Below, in pieces: positions 10,468-23,440 of a stretch of 64,000 nt of DNA (its first letter is position 1; every line of letters starts with the position of its first letter). The notes below the pieces were generated by a model. That model worked only from the letters and a program-made list of their open reading frames with translations, had not been told where the DNA came from and searched no databases. Source of the DNA: Gossypium raimondii (taxonomy: Eukaryota; Streptophyta; Magnoliopsida; Malvales; Malvaceae); NCBI RefSeq assembly GCF_025698545.1, contig NC_068577.1:4125501-4189500 (forward strand), given 5' to 3'. Position numbers and translations under genes: made by a program.

Positions 10468-11826
10468 ATGTCGATTTCGGGTATTCAAGGCCATCTTCTA
10501 CAGGTCACTGGTATTTACGTTCCTTGAATATTCTTCTCATTTTCTTTGTTGGGTAATTCATGTAGTGTTTGTTTTGATGTTGGGTTTTTTTTTTTTTGTT
10601 TTTCTTGTTTGGGTATGGCAGTTGTCGGATGTACCAATTTGAAAAATACTGAATGGATTTCAAGACAAGATCCCTACGTGTGCCTTGAATATGGTAGCAC
10701 CCAACACCGTACTAGTACCTGTACAGGTAATTCTCTCTTTTCATATGATCTGGGATTTGTGATCTTTGTAAAAAATTGACCTTTTGGGTTTCGTTTAGAT
10801 GGTGGCAAAATGCCAATATTCCAAGAGAAGTTTACCTTCTCGTTGATTGAAGGGCTGAGAGAGATAAATGTGGTGGTCTGGAACAGCAATACTGTAACGT
10901 ACGATGATTTTATTGGCATTGGAAAGTAAGACTCCGCCTCTAAGTTAAAATTTTTTGAGAAGATAATGTCCTTTAATGTTTTGATGGGATGTTTTTGGTT
11001 CACAGGGTTCAATTGCAGAGGGTTCTTTCTTATGGCTATGATGATAATCCTTGGCCCCTTCAGACTAAAACTGGCAGGTGAATATTGAAATCTAAAAGTG
11101 GCACATTTTAATGAATGATCTAATGGCACTTGAGATGAGATGATGGATGTTATGAATCAGACTTATGTTTCTCCCTTATGACTCTGGAATCACTGTTGTT
11201 CCTATTCCTAATTCGCCAAGAGTCTCGTGTAGAACTTACCACTGCGATAAATGTATTGTATTAGGCTTTGACAAGTCGGATTCTTTAAGCTCTCTACATC
11301 TGTTACCGGCTCTTATGTTCTGAAATTGCAGATATGCTGGAGAAGCACGGCTCATAATGCGTTACGAAAAAGCCCAAGTAACAAGTCCCATCTATTCTTC
11401 TGTATTCTCCACCCATCTTTATTGATATTATTCTAACAAGTGGAACTAAATGTTGGTTTGGATCATTGCAGAACCCGGTCATACCATTTGCTCCATCAGC
11501 GCCACCCTACGCAACCAGTCCTTATCAATTCCCTCCATACTCAACCCTTCCACAATCTTATCCAACTCCATCACCATATCCCGCATATCCTTCATACCCG
11601 TCATCCATGTATCCTCCACTATCCACATATCCTCCACCTTCTGCATACCCTCCACCTCCCTTACCTTCAGCGTATCCACCAGCCTCACCCTATTATCCCC
11701 CAGGTAATCCCTAACATAAGATGCATATGTTTTAATGCTACCATTGGCATGTTAAATATAGTACAACTGAAATTCTGTTCTGTTTTTGAAGCAGGTCCAG
11801 GCTTTTATCCGCCACCGCCGTACTAA
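10468..11826 (+). CDS. Small C2-domain protein with Pro/Tyr-rich tail, seven exons
   Basis: I join exons 10468-10510, 10622-10726, 10799-10925, 11006-11077, 11332-11377, 11472-11703 and 11795-11826. All borders are GT..AG, the phases match and the total is 657 nt (218 residues). The start 'MSISGIQGHLL' is followed by one C2 domain (about residues 10-125): 'VVGCTNLKNTEWISRQDPYV', 'FQEKFTF', 'VVWNSNTVTYDDFIG', 'LQTKTGR' and 'GEARLIMRY'. The calcium-loop acidic residues are partly kept (D in RQDPY; DD in YDDFIG). The last 80 or so residues are rich in P, Y, S and A with repeated 'YPP'/'YPS', as in SRC2-like and related small plant C2 proteins. Such proteins bind membranes, often in a calcium-dependent way. 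Without the short first exon an internal ATG would give a truncated domain, so I prefer 10468. The exact orthologue is not identified. Confidence 0.88.
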
Positions 11827-13414
11827 AACATTCTCCCAAGGAGATATTCCAACTAGTAGAACTTAGAGGTCTTTGTGTTCGAATCTCGTTAGATGGTGTT
11901 GGAACTATCAATGGGAGAGGATGACCTCCCGTTGTGACAGAAAGGTTTGCCATTCTATAGAAATTTACTGGTAATTGTCCAGTCATGAGATAGGACCGAG
12001 TTGGTTTTTACTTTTTGGGGGGTTGTCTGATGGGAGTGGCTCTTGCCAAACTTTTCCATTGTTCCGAATTGTTAATATATCTCAGATTATGGAAGTTTCC
12101 TGTGTTTGTTTCTTCATATTTCTTCTTGTTAAACTACATCATACCATGTGTTTTGATCCGCATGCAGATATCTGCAATGTCTTTGATGTTGCATAGGACT
12201 CTAGATTTTCTTATCAAACCCTATGCTTTGACGCTATGTATTTGTCCATCTTGAAGGACTGTCCCTATATTTTCACGTAAGTTTAACCCAGTAAGACAAA
12301 TCTTGAGTTTCCCATGGGAAAAAAACTGTTCTTGGATTTTCATGGTAATCATCTATTTTGCAAGACAAAAACAGCTATGAAACTATATTAGACATGTGTA
12401 CACTACTATGTTCCAGTTCCACCCTCTTTTTCTCTTAACCAACCATTTTTTTACCTTAAAATGATGACAAAAATGTTCTATAACATGATGCAGTTGTTTC
12501 ACTGTTACAAGCATAATAACCTGTTTCCACTTTGTACTTCCAGGCAAATTTTTTTTTCTTTTTTTCATTGATTGTGGCAATTATGACTTCATTTCATCAA
12601 ACCAGGCTGTACTAGTCTGCCAACCAGTGAAAAAAAAATATTGCTAAGAATATGATTAAGACCTTTGAAATCTTCCACACAACAGTGTCCATTATGATAG
12701 TGAGTGATGATTTGATTTTGGGTGGAAAAAAAAGGTTAAAATTGATTGAACAAGTCACAGTCAAGCACCCGATACGGTTAACCAACTAAGCAACTGTGTG
12801 CCTGTGGCCTCAAAGGATGCATTCCATTTTCAAGGGGGTAGTTGGACCTTGTCTTATTGTTCCATGTGTTGGGAGTCAGGGTCAGATATATCAAGCTCAA
12901 GCTACTGGTTTACTCATTTACTTTATAAGTTGGGAAATTCTTGCTTCTTTTTTCTCTCTTTTTAGTTCAAACTTTTAATTTAAAGCTATGTAAGATCTTA
13001 AGTGGTTACTTTCAAAGCAGATGAAGTTGACATGTTTTCCATTTGATCTTTCTTGCTTTGACTTTGTCCATTTATCCTTCTTCATGTTGCAATACAAGTC
13101 AAAAGAGTTTGAAATTTGATTGGTGGTAAATGACACCCATTACTCAAATGTAAGAAGAAAAAAAAATGTTGATATAAAGACAGAAGTAGAAGTAGAAGCT
13201 GGCTTGCAATATTTGGTGGCTATGGTAAAACATATTTATTATGACTGTCTCATCTCACATCCCTAAACCTAATTATCAACGGTAGTTATAGTCATCATTA
13301 GAACCACGTTGCATGAAAAGAAGCAAGATTACACATTTACATCACAAAAAGTGGAACATTAATAGTAGTGCTAGATATGATGTTTTTATTCCTTGTTTTC
13401 TCCTTAAATGTGTT
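11827..13414. other. 3' flank of the C2 gene and non-coding intergenic DNA
   Basis: The first few hundred bases are probably the 3' UTR. Beyond that the sequence is mixed AT-rich with short A and T runs. Open frames here are short and show no family resemblance. Confidence 0.4.
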
Positions 13415-13545
13415 TGGATTTTTAGTAGTTCAAATCGTATTTGTACTATTGTCAGTATAGAAGGACGTGAGTTCAAGTGCGCTGAAACGTATTATTCTCT
13501 CATTTAAGAGTTGAGAAGGGACTATAGGTAATTCTAAAATATTAT
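13415..13545 (+). repeat. SINE-like dispersed repeat, copy 1
   Basis: It contains 'gacgtgagttcaagtgcg', 'gaaacgtattattctc' and 'ttgagaagggactat', the same blocks in the same order as the copies near 22.96, 25.43 and 28.55 kb. 'gagttcaagtgc' resembles a Pol III B box. The SINE assignment is inferred from this and from dispersal. Confidence 0.5.
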
Positions 13546-14061
13546 CTTTATAATTACATTTTCGTGCATGTATTCTATAGTATCCAAACACTTCTTAAAA
13601 AATTAAATATATCCATATCAGATATTTATGTACAACCAACACCTATTGAACCTATGTAACATAGTTTCCTACTATTTATAATCAATTTAAAATGTTTAAC
13701 TCGATTGATAAGTTCATTTACTCAGTTCAATCCTTTAAGAATTTAGTAAATTTTATTCATTGAATTTGTCAAATTTTAAGTTGAGAAAATCAGTTGAATT
13801 GCAACGATTTTTTAAACGAAATCCAAACATTTTAAGTTGAAATATCTCTATACAAATTATAATCGTTTTAGTGAAAAACAGGTTAGGTATAAAATATAAA
13901 TATATGATCAAATCATGTTTCATTTTTTGGCACAATTGAGAACCAAATCCTTTTATATATATAAGTAGCTGTTGACTTAAAAATCAATGTTATAATTCCA
14001 AGTGTCGTTACACCTAATAAATCAACTGCTTTCTTTTACTTATTACTCTGTTTAAATTCGA

Positions 14062-14604
14062 GCTGTTTGTGAGGGTCGGGTCAGGCTTAAAAACGTTACC
14101 TTAAAATTTTACTCAAGCTTGATTTGGATAAAAATGTTAAAATTCGGGTTTGGCTTAGTTCGCTTGTATTAAATTTTTTATATAATTTGTAAATATATAT
14201 ATATATAATACATCAAAAATACTAAAAGTATTAAAATAAATATTTTCCAATAAATTGAAAATAAATTTTTAAAAATATGTGTACTTAAATAACACTAAGA
14301 TAGGTGTAACTTAACAAGCAAATGCCTCTGAAATAGTAACAAACTTAGCAATAAAATAAGAAACAACAAAATAATAGTAACATAACAGTGAAATAGTAGC
14401 AAAATAGTAAAAAATAAATAACAGCTTTTTTCTTTTTACATATTAGGGCCGAGTTGAGTTCGGGTCAAAAAAGCCTTACCCAAAGCCCGACACATTTTCC
14501 AAACGGACTCTTTTTTTTTGCCCAAAATCATTTTTTAGGCCTATATTTTTACTCAAGCCCTCCCACTTTTCAGCTTGAGCTGGGTTGCCTGACCCATGAA
14601 CAAC
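14062..14604. mobile_element. Decayed hAT-like non-autonomous element (GGTCGGG family)
   Basis: The left part reads 'gagggtcgggtcaggctt' and the right part 'gggttgcctgacccatgaac', partial inverted repeats. The interior is AT-rich, with 'actcaagc' and 'gggccgagttgagttcggg'. The organisation and motifs match the better preserved element at 24175-24817. I could not find a clean target duplication. Confidence 0.55.
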
Positions 14605-15784
14605 TTTAGTTTTAATTTTAGTTTTACAAATTGAGTTCCATTTTTTTGAATATATCAAAAGCAAAAGGATTGGGGTTATTTGAAAATTGAATTTAATGCT
14701 GGTATAAATTAAAAATAATATATAAATATTTTTTTATATACTTCATGTTTGTTTTACGGTTTATGTTCGGGGTTCGTGATTACTCCTCCCAACAATATTG
14801 TTTCAAAAGTTCAAACCTGGGTCATCCCCTTAAAAGTGTAACGTACTTCCCAAAAAAAATCATTTGGTAAGTAAATTGGTAAACTTTTTCGTAATTAAAA
14901 AAAATATTTTTCTTATTCCAATAAAAGTTATAAACTTAAAAAAAAAACTAAATATTTTCTAAATATTTATTATTTTCTAATTATTGAAATTTTTAAACTC
15001 AGTAGTAAAATTATTATGCCATTTTTACCATTTATATTTTTTATGGGAGAGATTTACTTACATCGATGTAAAACTTAAGTGATTTATTTTCTTTTCTAAT
15101 ATTTTATATGATTAATATTTTGACAATCTAATCATTGAATTTATTAATATATTAGTACTTGTCATGCATGTAAATTTTTAATCGATCCGATATCTCTATT
15201 ATATCGATATAAAATATTGTCTATATTGATATATATTTAACAGTTGAAAGATTTTTTATATAAAATGAATAGTTAGAAATTTTTAATTTATACCAAATTT
15301 GACATACATAATTTATATGAATAGAGCATGAAATACGCCGGTTGGATTGTTAAAATATTAATTGTATAAAAATTACGGAATTGTGTAAAACCACTTAAGT
15401 TTTACATTAGTGTAAGTGAATCCTCTTCTTTTTTATTATTTAAGTTTTTGGTTGGAGTTAGTGCCATGAGAGAATCGAGCATCAACTAGTTAAAGAAATT
15501 ACGAAATGTCTTTATGTAATTAAAGTAAATTATATTATTTAAGGACATTTTTAGTCTTTCTCATCTAAAACAAACCCAATAAAAATTTGCACGTCATTTG
15601 GATTTGAACCTATACTATTTACATTAATAAAACATTAATTGTATTATGCATATTTTATACCTCCATCAATTATATATCTATACTTATTATTTAAGCTTAT
15701 GATTGAGTTGGTGTCACGAGTCAACCGAGCACCAACAAAGTTAGGGAAATTATGTTTATATTATTATTTAAGCTTTTTGACTTA
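14605..15784. other. AT-rich non-coding DNA
   Basis: Repeated phrases such as 'gttggtgtcacgagtcaacc' (also near 15900 and 17660) suggest old repeats. I see no gene. Confidence 0.4.
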
Positions 15785-15913
15785 GGGTGGGTTTAGATGG
15801 GCGGTATGTTTACCTGCGGTTAGTGTAAGAACAATGGTGGTGGTGAGATTAGATACTGTAGCGTGAGACAAAAAGTAAGCTAAGCGCACCCCACCATCTA
15901 TCCAAACCCACCC
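15785..15913. mobile_element. Tourist-like (PIF/Harbinger) MITE with TTA duplication
   Basis: A 129-bp element with inverted ends 'gggtgggtttagatgg' and 'ccatctatccaaaccc', flanked by TTA at 15782-15784 and 15914-15916. This is the 3-bp target duplication typical of PIF/Harbinger. Same family as 30760-30908. Confidence 0.85.
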
Positions 15914-15916
15914 TTA

Positions 15917-17102
15917 GTTGATGTCCCGAGTCAACCGGGCACCAACTCAGTTAGAAAAATTAAAAAATGTCATTCTGTAATTAAAATAAATTATATGATT
16001 TGAGGGTATTTTAATTATTTTTTATTTTTCCTAAAAAACTCAATAAAAAATTATATGTGATTGGATTATATATTAATAAAATATTAACTTTACCACTAAA
16101 CCAAAACTTTATTTTAATATAATACTCACAATATTTATTAAACTTTTAGATATCCTAAATATATATTTAAAATTTTCACTAATGAAATTTAAATAAAATA
16201 TAATTTTTTTATTTAACATAGGTATGATATTTGTATTTTAGGTTAAACGTATATAATTAGTATTTAGTATCTGGGCTATTGGGCCGACTCTGGTGTTAAC
16301 TACATGACCCAATAGCCAAGCCCTATCTCTCTCTTTATATATGTATAAAATACTATATTATTATAAAATAAATTTTGATTGTTAAAGGAAATGTTTATAT
16401 AATATTTTATAATTAAAATAATTTATGTTATTATTTTTCATTAAAAATAAATTTTAAAAAACTTATCAAAAAACGCAAAAAATTACTAATTAATTTTTAA
16501 AAGTAAAAAAATTCATATCATAAATTTTTTTTTCTTTCAAAATCTAGCCGAATCAAAACTATAATAATCTTTAGGCTGAAATACTAAAAAAAATTCTTTT
16601 TTTTTAATTATGAAAATAGGAGGGGAAACTCAAAAAAATCGCTAGCGCGCCACATCAGCTCTAAAAGTGGCGGCACCAATTTTTTTTTACTTTTTGATAT
16701 CACCTATTAATGTGGAAATAAAATTTACAAAAGAGATCTTTATATAGATGCTGAAAACGTGTCCAGCTAGAAGTATTTAACTGGTAACACGCAAAAAAGG
16801 CTTTCAAAAAACGTTTTACCAAAATCAACCCATTCTCATAAATTTTAAAAAAATCGACCTATTTCTATAAATTAAAAAAAAAAAGACATTTTCTAGAAAT
16901 TTATTCTAATCTTTATTTACGCAGCAACGTATGAACATAAAAAAATAAAAATAATAATAATAGTCGGAAGAGGTAGACCTGGATTAAAAGAGGTGGGCCA
17001 AGAAAAGAAGACAAAGATTTATCAATAAACTAATTAATTAATGTCCTAAAAGGAAGAGAACTCCGGTCCGATGGAAATGGAATTCAATATATATACATAA
17101 AT
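15917..17102. other. AT-rich non-coding DNA
   Basis: It holds a short imperfect inverted repeat at about 16267-16325 ('ctattgggcc' / 'gacccaatag') and many A/T runs. I see no gene. Confidence 0.4.
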
Positions 17103-17542
17103 GGGTAAGTTATAGTGACTGAATTATTTTAAAATTTTTATTTAAGTCTGTAAATTAATTAAATCGTTGTTATATGATCTTATCTGCTTACATTGTCTAC
17201 ATTAATCGAAAACTTTCATTTCCTTCTCATCTATAATTTAAATTTTTTCATGATACAATGTTGAACGTCACAAATTTATAGACTAGAAACAAAAAAACTT
17301 TATTCTTTGATCTTTGACACTAATTGTAAGATTGATTTGTATTTAAGGTATATTTTTCAACTCGTTAATAGGTACTAACCCACTATACTTATCGTCGAAT
17401 CTTTTTTTTTTTTGAGCTCGCTAGCCAAACTACTTAAATAATTAATTTCAAATAGTTCAGTGACCATTTTGTAACTTTTTAAAGTTGAGTGACCAAAATA
17501 TAAACTTACTAATAATATAGTAACCTTGGGCATAATTTACCC
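17103..17542. mobile_element. Decayed MITE with GGGTAA ends
   Basis: It starts 'gggtaagttatagtgact' and ends 'gggcataatttaccc', with 'gttgagtgaccaaaatat' near the right end. Flanking 9-mers agree at only six positions, so this is an old insertion. It is a relative of the GGGTAAAC family. Confidence 0.55.
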
Positions 17543-18221
17543 TTTAAAAATTAGCATGTGTTTTATATTTAAAAATAAAATATTAATAAAAGATAATATC
17601 TACATACTTTATTTTTCCATCAGTTATACATATTGATAATGTTATTGATTGAGTTAGTATTACAAATTAACTCGATACCAACACCATGATAAACAAGTGT
17701 CGTGCATTCAAGATTTTTAATACAATATATTTACATATTTAAATTTCTTTTTAATCACACTTTAATTTATTTTTTATTTTGATATTGTACATATTTTATA
17801 TATTATTAATAATTAGTTTTAATAATATATTTCACTTATTTTTTTAAAAAATTTATAGAATTTTAGTATTATATAATTTGCGTGAAAATTTTAATAACTT
17901 TATTTATAAAATAAAAGCAACCAACGTAAATTACAAAATTCTCAAACATACAAATAAATTTATTGATAAAAAGAAAAGGACAAGCGTGAAACCCACTCTG
18001 ATAAAAATTGAATCCCCTCTTTCCTTTATTTCGTTTTTGTTCTATGCCTTTTGCTCTTCCTCCAAGCTCTCTCTATCCCCGTCTATACACCTATATTATT
18101 ACCCTCTCTACACTCTCTTCCATCACTTCCCCTACCCAGTACTTGAGAGATATGGGTCTCTTAAGCTCCTTTCCTTCATGGATTTTTTCTTCTGTATACT
18201 GAGCTAAGCAAAGACAAGAAG

Positions 18222-19690
18222 ATGGCAATACAGCAATATGAACAGCAGCAACAACAACAAGAGAATCACCCTTCCTTCTTGCTAGATGCTCTCTACTGTG
18301 AGGAAGAAGCGGATGCAGGGGAAGTTTTAGAGGAAGAGAGTTCTTGTGTGGGCTGTAACAATGGCGGAAACCCTTCATTTTTCCCACTGTTGTTGTTAGA
18401 GCAGGATTTGTTTTGGGAAGACGGGGAGCTTCTTTCACTTTTTGCTAAAGAAACAGAGCAGCAGCCGTCTTGTTTCAATGTGGGAACCGATGAGTCCCTA
18501 GCAATGGCTCGCCGAGAGGCTGTCGAGTGGATGCTTAAAGTCAATGCTCGATTTGGATTCACCACTCTCACGGCTGTACTTTCCATTAACTATTTGGACA
18601 GGTTCTTAAGTACCTTTCAGTTTCAAAGAGATAATCCTTGGATGATCCAACTCCTGGCTGTCACTTGTCTCTCTTTGGCTGCAAAAGTTGAAGAGACACA
18701 AGTGCCTCTGCTCCTAGACCTACAAGTATGTTCAAAACAACAATCTTCACAGCTATCCCTCGTTTAAACACTATTACGCCCTGTAACATGTAATTGTTTC
18801 GGTTTTTTGTTTTAGGTGGAGGAGACGAAGTATGTTTTCGAGGCCAAAACTATACAAAGAATGGAGCTTTTGGTGCTCTCCACACTGAAATGGAAGATGC
18901 ATCCAATTACACCCCTTTCATTTCTAGATCACATCATAAGAAGACTTGGGTTGAAAACCCACCTCCATTGGGAGTTTCTTAAGCGATGTGAGCGTCTCCT
19001 CCTCTGTGTAATCTCTGGTAAGTTCCACTTTCATCAACCAAAAGGACAGAACAAAGATACACCCTTTTGTGTTTTGTGCCTGTTTTCTTTCCTCGCCGTT
19101 TGCTCCATTTTTATGTATCGGGTGTTTTCCCTTTTTTAGATTCAAGATCCATTCATTATCTTCCCTCTGTATTGGCTACTGCAACCATGATGCACGTCAT
19201 AGACCAAGTTGAGCTTTTCAATCCCATTGACTACCAAAATCAGTTGCTGAGTGTTCTTAAAATTAGCAAGGTTGGTGTTTGAATGAGTAAAAGTAGTTAA
19301 AATGGTCTCTTGTTCATCATTGTTTATGCATTTTCCATTAATAGCAAATTATTAGCATATCATTAAATATCTGCTGCTCCACTTGGTTTGGCTGGGAAAC
19401 AGGAAAAAGTAAACGATTGTTACAAGCTCATCCTTGATGTATCAACAAGACCCCAGGCCCAAGGCAATGGTGGTGCATGTAAGAGGAAGGTGGAGGAGAG
19501 GGTTCCTAGCAGCCCTAGTGGAGTGATTGATGCTGCATTTGGCAGTGATAGCTCGAACGATTCTTGGGGCACGGTGTCCTTATCGCCTGAGCAGCAGCCA
19601 CCTTTTAAGAAGAGCAGAGCCCAAGAGCAAGTAATGCGTTTGCCATCACTCAACCGAGTCTTTGTAGACATTGTTGGCAGCCCTTCTTAA
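18222..19690 (+). CDS. CYCD3: D-type cyclin, CYCD3 class, four exons
   Basis: Exons 18222-18725, 18816-19017, 19140-19270 and 19403-19690 join in phase with GT..AG borders to give 374 residues, close to the usual CYCD3 length. The N-terminus has the retinoblastoma-binding motif L-Y-C-E-E (24-28) after a Gln-rich run. The cyclin box follows: 'ARREAVEWMLKV' (96-107), 'NYLDRFLS', 'LLAVTCLSLAAKVEET' (144-159), then 'VFEAKTIQRMELLVLSTLKW' from exon 2. The cyclin C lobe spans exons 2-3 ('YLPSVLATATMM', 'NQLLSVLKISK'). The Ser/Pro-rich tail ('SSPSGVIDAAFGSD') is typical of CYCD3. It would activate CDKA to phosphorylate RBR and promote G1/S entry in the nucleus, downstream of cytokinin and sugar signals in known members. 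Intact, with no odd residues seen. Confidence 0.95.
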
Positions 19691-20014
19691 TTAAATCTCC
19701 CTTCTCTCTCTCCCTCGCTCTCTCCATCTCTTTCTTTGTTCCAAAAAGATCTATATTTATTATGCTTATGTTCCCTTTTGGTTCAAGGAACCAAATGTTA
19801 AGTTAAAAAAAATGAAAAAAACAAAGTAAAAGGTGCATTGAAATTGAAGAATGTATTTTGGGTATTTTGGCACCTCCATGTTTCCATCTACAAGTGTCTT
19901 TTCAAAGCAATAGTTTTATATGTACATATTTTGAGTATTTTACTGTATCACCACCACCACCACCACCACCACCATCATTATCATATATAATAAGTTTAGA
20001 AACAATTTTGTTTT
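19691..20014. other. 3' flank of the cyclin gene with (CCA)n run
   Basis: CT-rich sequence follows the stop, as expected for a 3' UTR. A (CCA)n microsatellite of about eight units lies at 19948-19974. No further gene is visible. Confidence 0.6.
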
Positions 20015-20695
20015 ACTTAGCCTTAATATCACATTTCATACATCAATTTCATACTTTTTCCTAATTTGGTACTTAAATTCTTTTCAGTCCAATTTTGTAC
20101 TCAAACTTGACTTTTTTTGTAAATTTAGTATCTAAACTTGACACTTTTTCTTAAGTTGATATTTAATCTTTTTGGGATCCAATCTAGTATTTAAACTTGA
20201 CTATTTTTCCCATGTTCGATTTTGTACTTGAAATTGTGAAACGTTTTACAAATTACTCCAATATACTAACAATGTCATTTTTTATGAGGTAGCAAAAATA
20301 ATCAACGTATAATTAACATGTGACAAATGATATGATATTTTTGTATTTTTATGTTCAATTACTTTTAGTTTTATTTATTTTATTAATTGAAAATAATAAA
20401 TTTCTTTTAATTTAGATTTTAAAACTCTTTTCTTTTCTTATTTAATATCAATTAGTTAAGCATAGTTCAATACCTAATTTTTAACATGAGTTTCTTCTAA
20501 TGCTGCCAATATTCTTGTAGCATAACAAAAGAAATTTTAACATCGTTAAAGTACTCACGTAATTTGTATAACATTTAATAAATTTAGGTACTAACTTGAA
20601 CTAAAAAGTTTACGTATTAAATTAAGAAAAATATCAAATTTAGGTACCAAATTTAAAAATGTCAAATTCAAGTATCAAAGATTATATTAAGCCTT
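20015..20695. repeat. Probable foldback repeat built of 'tttggtac-ttaaa' motifs
   Basis: The left side repeats phrases such as 'ttggtacttaaattc' and 'tttgtactcaaacttga'. The right side repeats their complements ('ttaggtaccaaattt', 'caagtatcaaag'), so the ends are roughly inverted. Similar phrases recur at 46510-46720. The boundaries are uncertain. Confidence 0.45.
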
Positions 20696-21375
20696 TTATA
20701 CTTACTTAATGTGAGTGTGTTTAGCTATGGAAAATTGTTGAGTGAGACACATAAAATAAATTAAATAATAAGTGGTAAAAAATATAATATTTTTAAAATA
20801 AAGTCTCGAGTTTAAATCTTGAAAATAGAAAAATAATGGTAAGAGTGTTTTAAATTTTTAATTGAAAAATCCTGAAAAAAGAAAATAAAATAAAGAAAAA
20901 GGAGGGTTTGTTTGCATGTGAAAGGAAGAAATGAGTTGTCGGGCAGTGGGGTTTGGAGTGGTTTGGTTTTAGACTTTTGGATTTGGAGTTTTGACTTTGA
21001 CTAACCTACCTTTTAAGGTCACCAATCATCAACATCTTCTTCTTCTTTTTTTCTTTTTTCTTTTTTAAAAATAAAATATTAATTATATAAATACAACTAT
21101 TAGAGATATTATTTAACTTCTGATTTCCTAATAAATGAGAATTTTCATATATTAGCTCCTAAAAAATTTAAAATTCTCTATTTAGTCCTTTAATTATTAA
21201 AAAACCATAAATTAATGTTAAAACAATTTTTAACTTTATCCCGACTCACATGATTTACGCAAAGTGAAATTATGGTAACCTTGAACATTAAAAATATATT
21301 AACTTGTGGTGCTTTTAAAATCAACTAAGAATAAATCTTAAAATGTGCATTTTTGTACTTTGTAATTTAACGTCA
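20696..21375. other. AT-rich non-coding DNA
   Basis: It has short T and A runs and a CTT/TTC-rich patch at about 21030-21065. I see no gene or clear element. Confidence 0.4.
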
Positions 21376-21713
21376 CGGTAAACTATTAAAATAATCACTT
21401 TTATTTGTCTAAGATTTTATTTTAGTTACTTATATTTGAAATGTTATATTTTAGTGACTTATGTTATCATTTTGTTACGAAGTGGTCACTCTATGATTAA
21501 GCTCTGTTACCTCCTTAACGGCAATCCTATGTGGTAGTCCAAAATAAATTTTTTTAATTAAAAACCTATTTGGACTACCACGTAGGATTGCCGTTAGGGA
21601 GGTAACAGAGTTTAATAGTAGAGTGACCACTTCGTAACAAAATGATAACATAACTGACTAGAACGCAACATTTCAAACATAAGTGACTAAAATGTAATTT
21701 TTGTAGTTTACCC
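21376..21713. mobile_element. MITE with about 155-bp inverted arms, GGGTAAAC family
   Basis: The left arm ('ggtaaactattaaaataatc' to 'ggcaatcctatgtggtagtc') pairs with the right arm ('gactaccacgtaggattgcc' to 'tttttgtagtttaccc') around a loop of some 30 bases. The arm sequence matches the outer part of the Pack-MULE arms at 39943-41508, so it is probably a MULE-derived MITE. The flanking 9-mers only partly agree. Confidence 0.8.
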
Positions 21714-22963
21714 ATTAACTTATTTGCTTCAAAATTAAATATAAAAATAAAATAAACTTATGTAATCTTAAAACTTAAAATATAGGGACTGATAAAGTCA
21801 CTTCACCGAAAAAAGAAGTTGATGAACAGTCAAAGCCTTGGCTCCCTACTACATGGAATGATAGCAGTTTTGGTCCCTCCCAAATTATCAATAACTTAAT
21901 TTAATCTCTGTTAAAATTGAAAATTGAAAATTTTATTTCCATCCCCATACAAAATTCCCAAAGGTGAATTCTTGAATAAAATGGTTATATTTCATTTTTA
22001 GACCCTCATAAAATCTAGTGATTCAATCTAATCTTTTTAGCATAAAATTATAAAGAATGGTGACAAAATGCTTTCTCTCTCACAGGGAGGGGATGTTTCC
22101 TTCTTCCTTAACTTTTATTTGTTGGAATCTTCCCTTTTTGTTGTTTTCCATTCCTTTCTCACTTAAAATCAGATTAGACTAACTCCCATTTAAATCCACC
22201 ATAATCCTTCCCACCTTTATAACCCTAAAGTACCACTACCCTTAACCCTTTCAATATTCTTCTTCCCCCTACACTTTTCTTTTTCCCTATTTCAGCCTTT
22301 AACCTCCTTTTTTTTTTTTTTTTACTTTAAAATTTTCGCATCGCTTTCGGGTTTGATTTTTGAATTTGAGTTTTTCAGGCGAGTTCATTACATGCTCAGA
22401 TAACTTTGAGTTCATATCATTTCAGGGGTCATCTCAAATCCTAATCAATTTGATCTCAAATTGATTTTTTTAAAAAAAAATTAAATTATATTAGATCAAG
22501 TTTGATTATATTTTCAAAATCTAATAAGAATGGGCTAGTTTAAAATGATTTAATTTTTCACTTTTGATGCAATATATTTAAAATTTTACTTTCAAAACCC
22601 AAAGTGTTTGCAAATTCCAACCTATTTTGCATAAAAGAATCTAAAAAAAATACAAAATCAAATCTGAATATGGAAAAAGAAGAAGAAGAAAACATTAGAT
22701 TATCACTTATATACATCAAAACTTTAATTAATTATTTCTTTTGGGAGGTTCCTTTAAAAATAGAATCTTATTTTATATATATAATCTTTTTTATACGGGC
22801 GCAGAACAATTTTCTTTTACTTTTTTCGCGTGTTGGAATGAATGGTAATATTTGAAGGCTTTGAACCTATAAAGATACAGCATGCTTATCCACTTTTTGA
22901 TATACAAAAAAAAAAAAAATCTATCAATCTATTTCTTTTCGATGTTAATTTTGTGTTTTTTTT
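21714..22963. other. AT-rich non-coding DNA
   Basis: A pyrimidine-rich patch lies at 22220-22330. Short open frames here have no family resemblance. I see no gene. Confidence 0.4.
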
Positions 22964-23091
22964 GTCGATTGAGTCTTTAATTCGATTAGTATAGATAGTA
23001 TTGTCAAGAGGATATGAATTCGATTGCGTTAAAACGTATTTTTCTCCTATTTACGGATTGGAGAGGGATTATGAGTAATTTTAAGCATTGT
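22964..23091 (+). repeat. SINE-like dispersed repeat, copy 2
   Basis: 'gattgagtctttaattcgat' then 'ggatatgaattcgattgcg', 'ttaaaacgtatttttctcct' and 'ttggagagggattatgagta' match copy 1 block by block. It gives the longer 5' end of the repeat. Confidence 0.55.
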
Positions 23092-23199
23092 ATTAAAAAG
23101 AATAAGTATAATACTTCTGCTAGTAAATTTCAAATATTTTATGAATGAAATATTTCTTTTTTTTTTGTGTGTGTAACAAAATAAAAGCAAAACAAAGAA

Positions 23200-23440
23200 A
23201 TTAAACTAGGCCCTCAAATGGGATCTTTTAAAAGGCGTAATCCTATTCTCTTGTCACGAATTTACTTAACTAATCTATCTGCTAACTTGTTCTCATCTCA
23301 AGGGATATGTTGAATAGTACTCTAATGGAGGAGTTTTAATAAAAACGGATGGATTCTCCTAATTATAGCTGATTTGAAATTTTCTACATATGTTTTTTGA
23401 ATTTGAATGATGTCAACAGCTTTACGACTGTTTGTTTGAA
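23200..23440 (-). pseudogene. LINE RNase H relic
   Basis: On the minus strand the broken frame reads 'AVDIIQIQKTYVEN', 'AIIRRIHPFLLKLL', 'IQHIP*DENKLADRLVK' and 'RDKRIGLRLLKDPI'. The '(V/I)xHIPRExNxxADxLAK' block is the conserved C-terminal part of plant LINE RNase H domains, and the last block is the usual tail. Stops break it. It is a separate insertion from the relic at 6.0-6.65 kb and lies on the other strand. Confidence 0.65.

Noticed and set aside
10615-10779. C2 protein starting at the internal ATG near 10616
   Set aside because: That ATG lies in the acceptor region of intron 1 (tatggcag) and would drop the first beta strand. The upstream exon 10468-10510 restores the expected N-terminus in phase.
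17878-18207. 109-residue frame just upstream of the cyclin
   Set aside because: Covers the AT-rich promoter and CT-rich 5' UTR. No homology; most likely leader sequence.
18091-18586. Two antisense frames over the cyclin first exon
   Set aside because: Shadows of the CYCD3 exon and its 5' UTR without homology.
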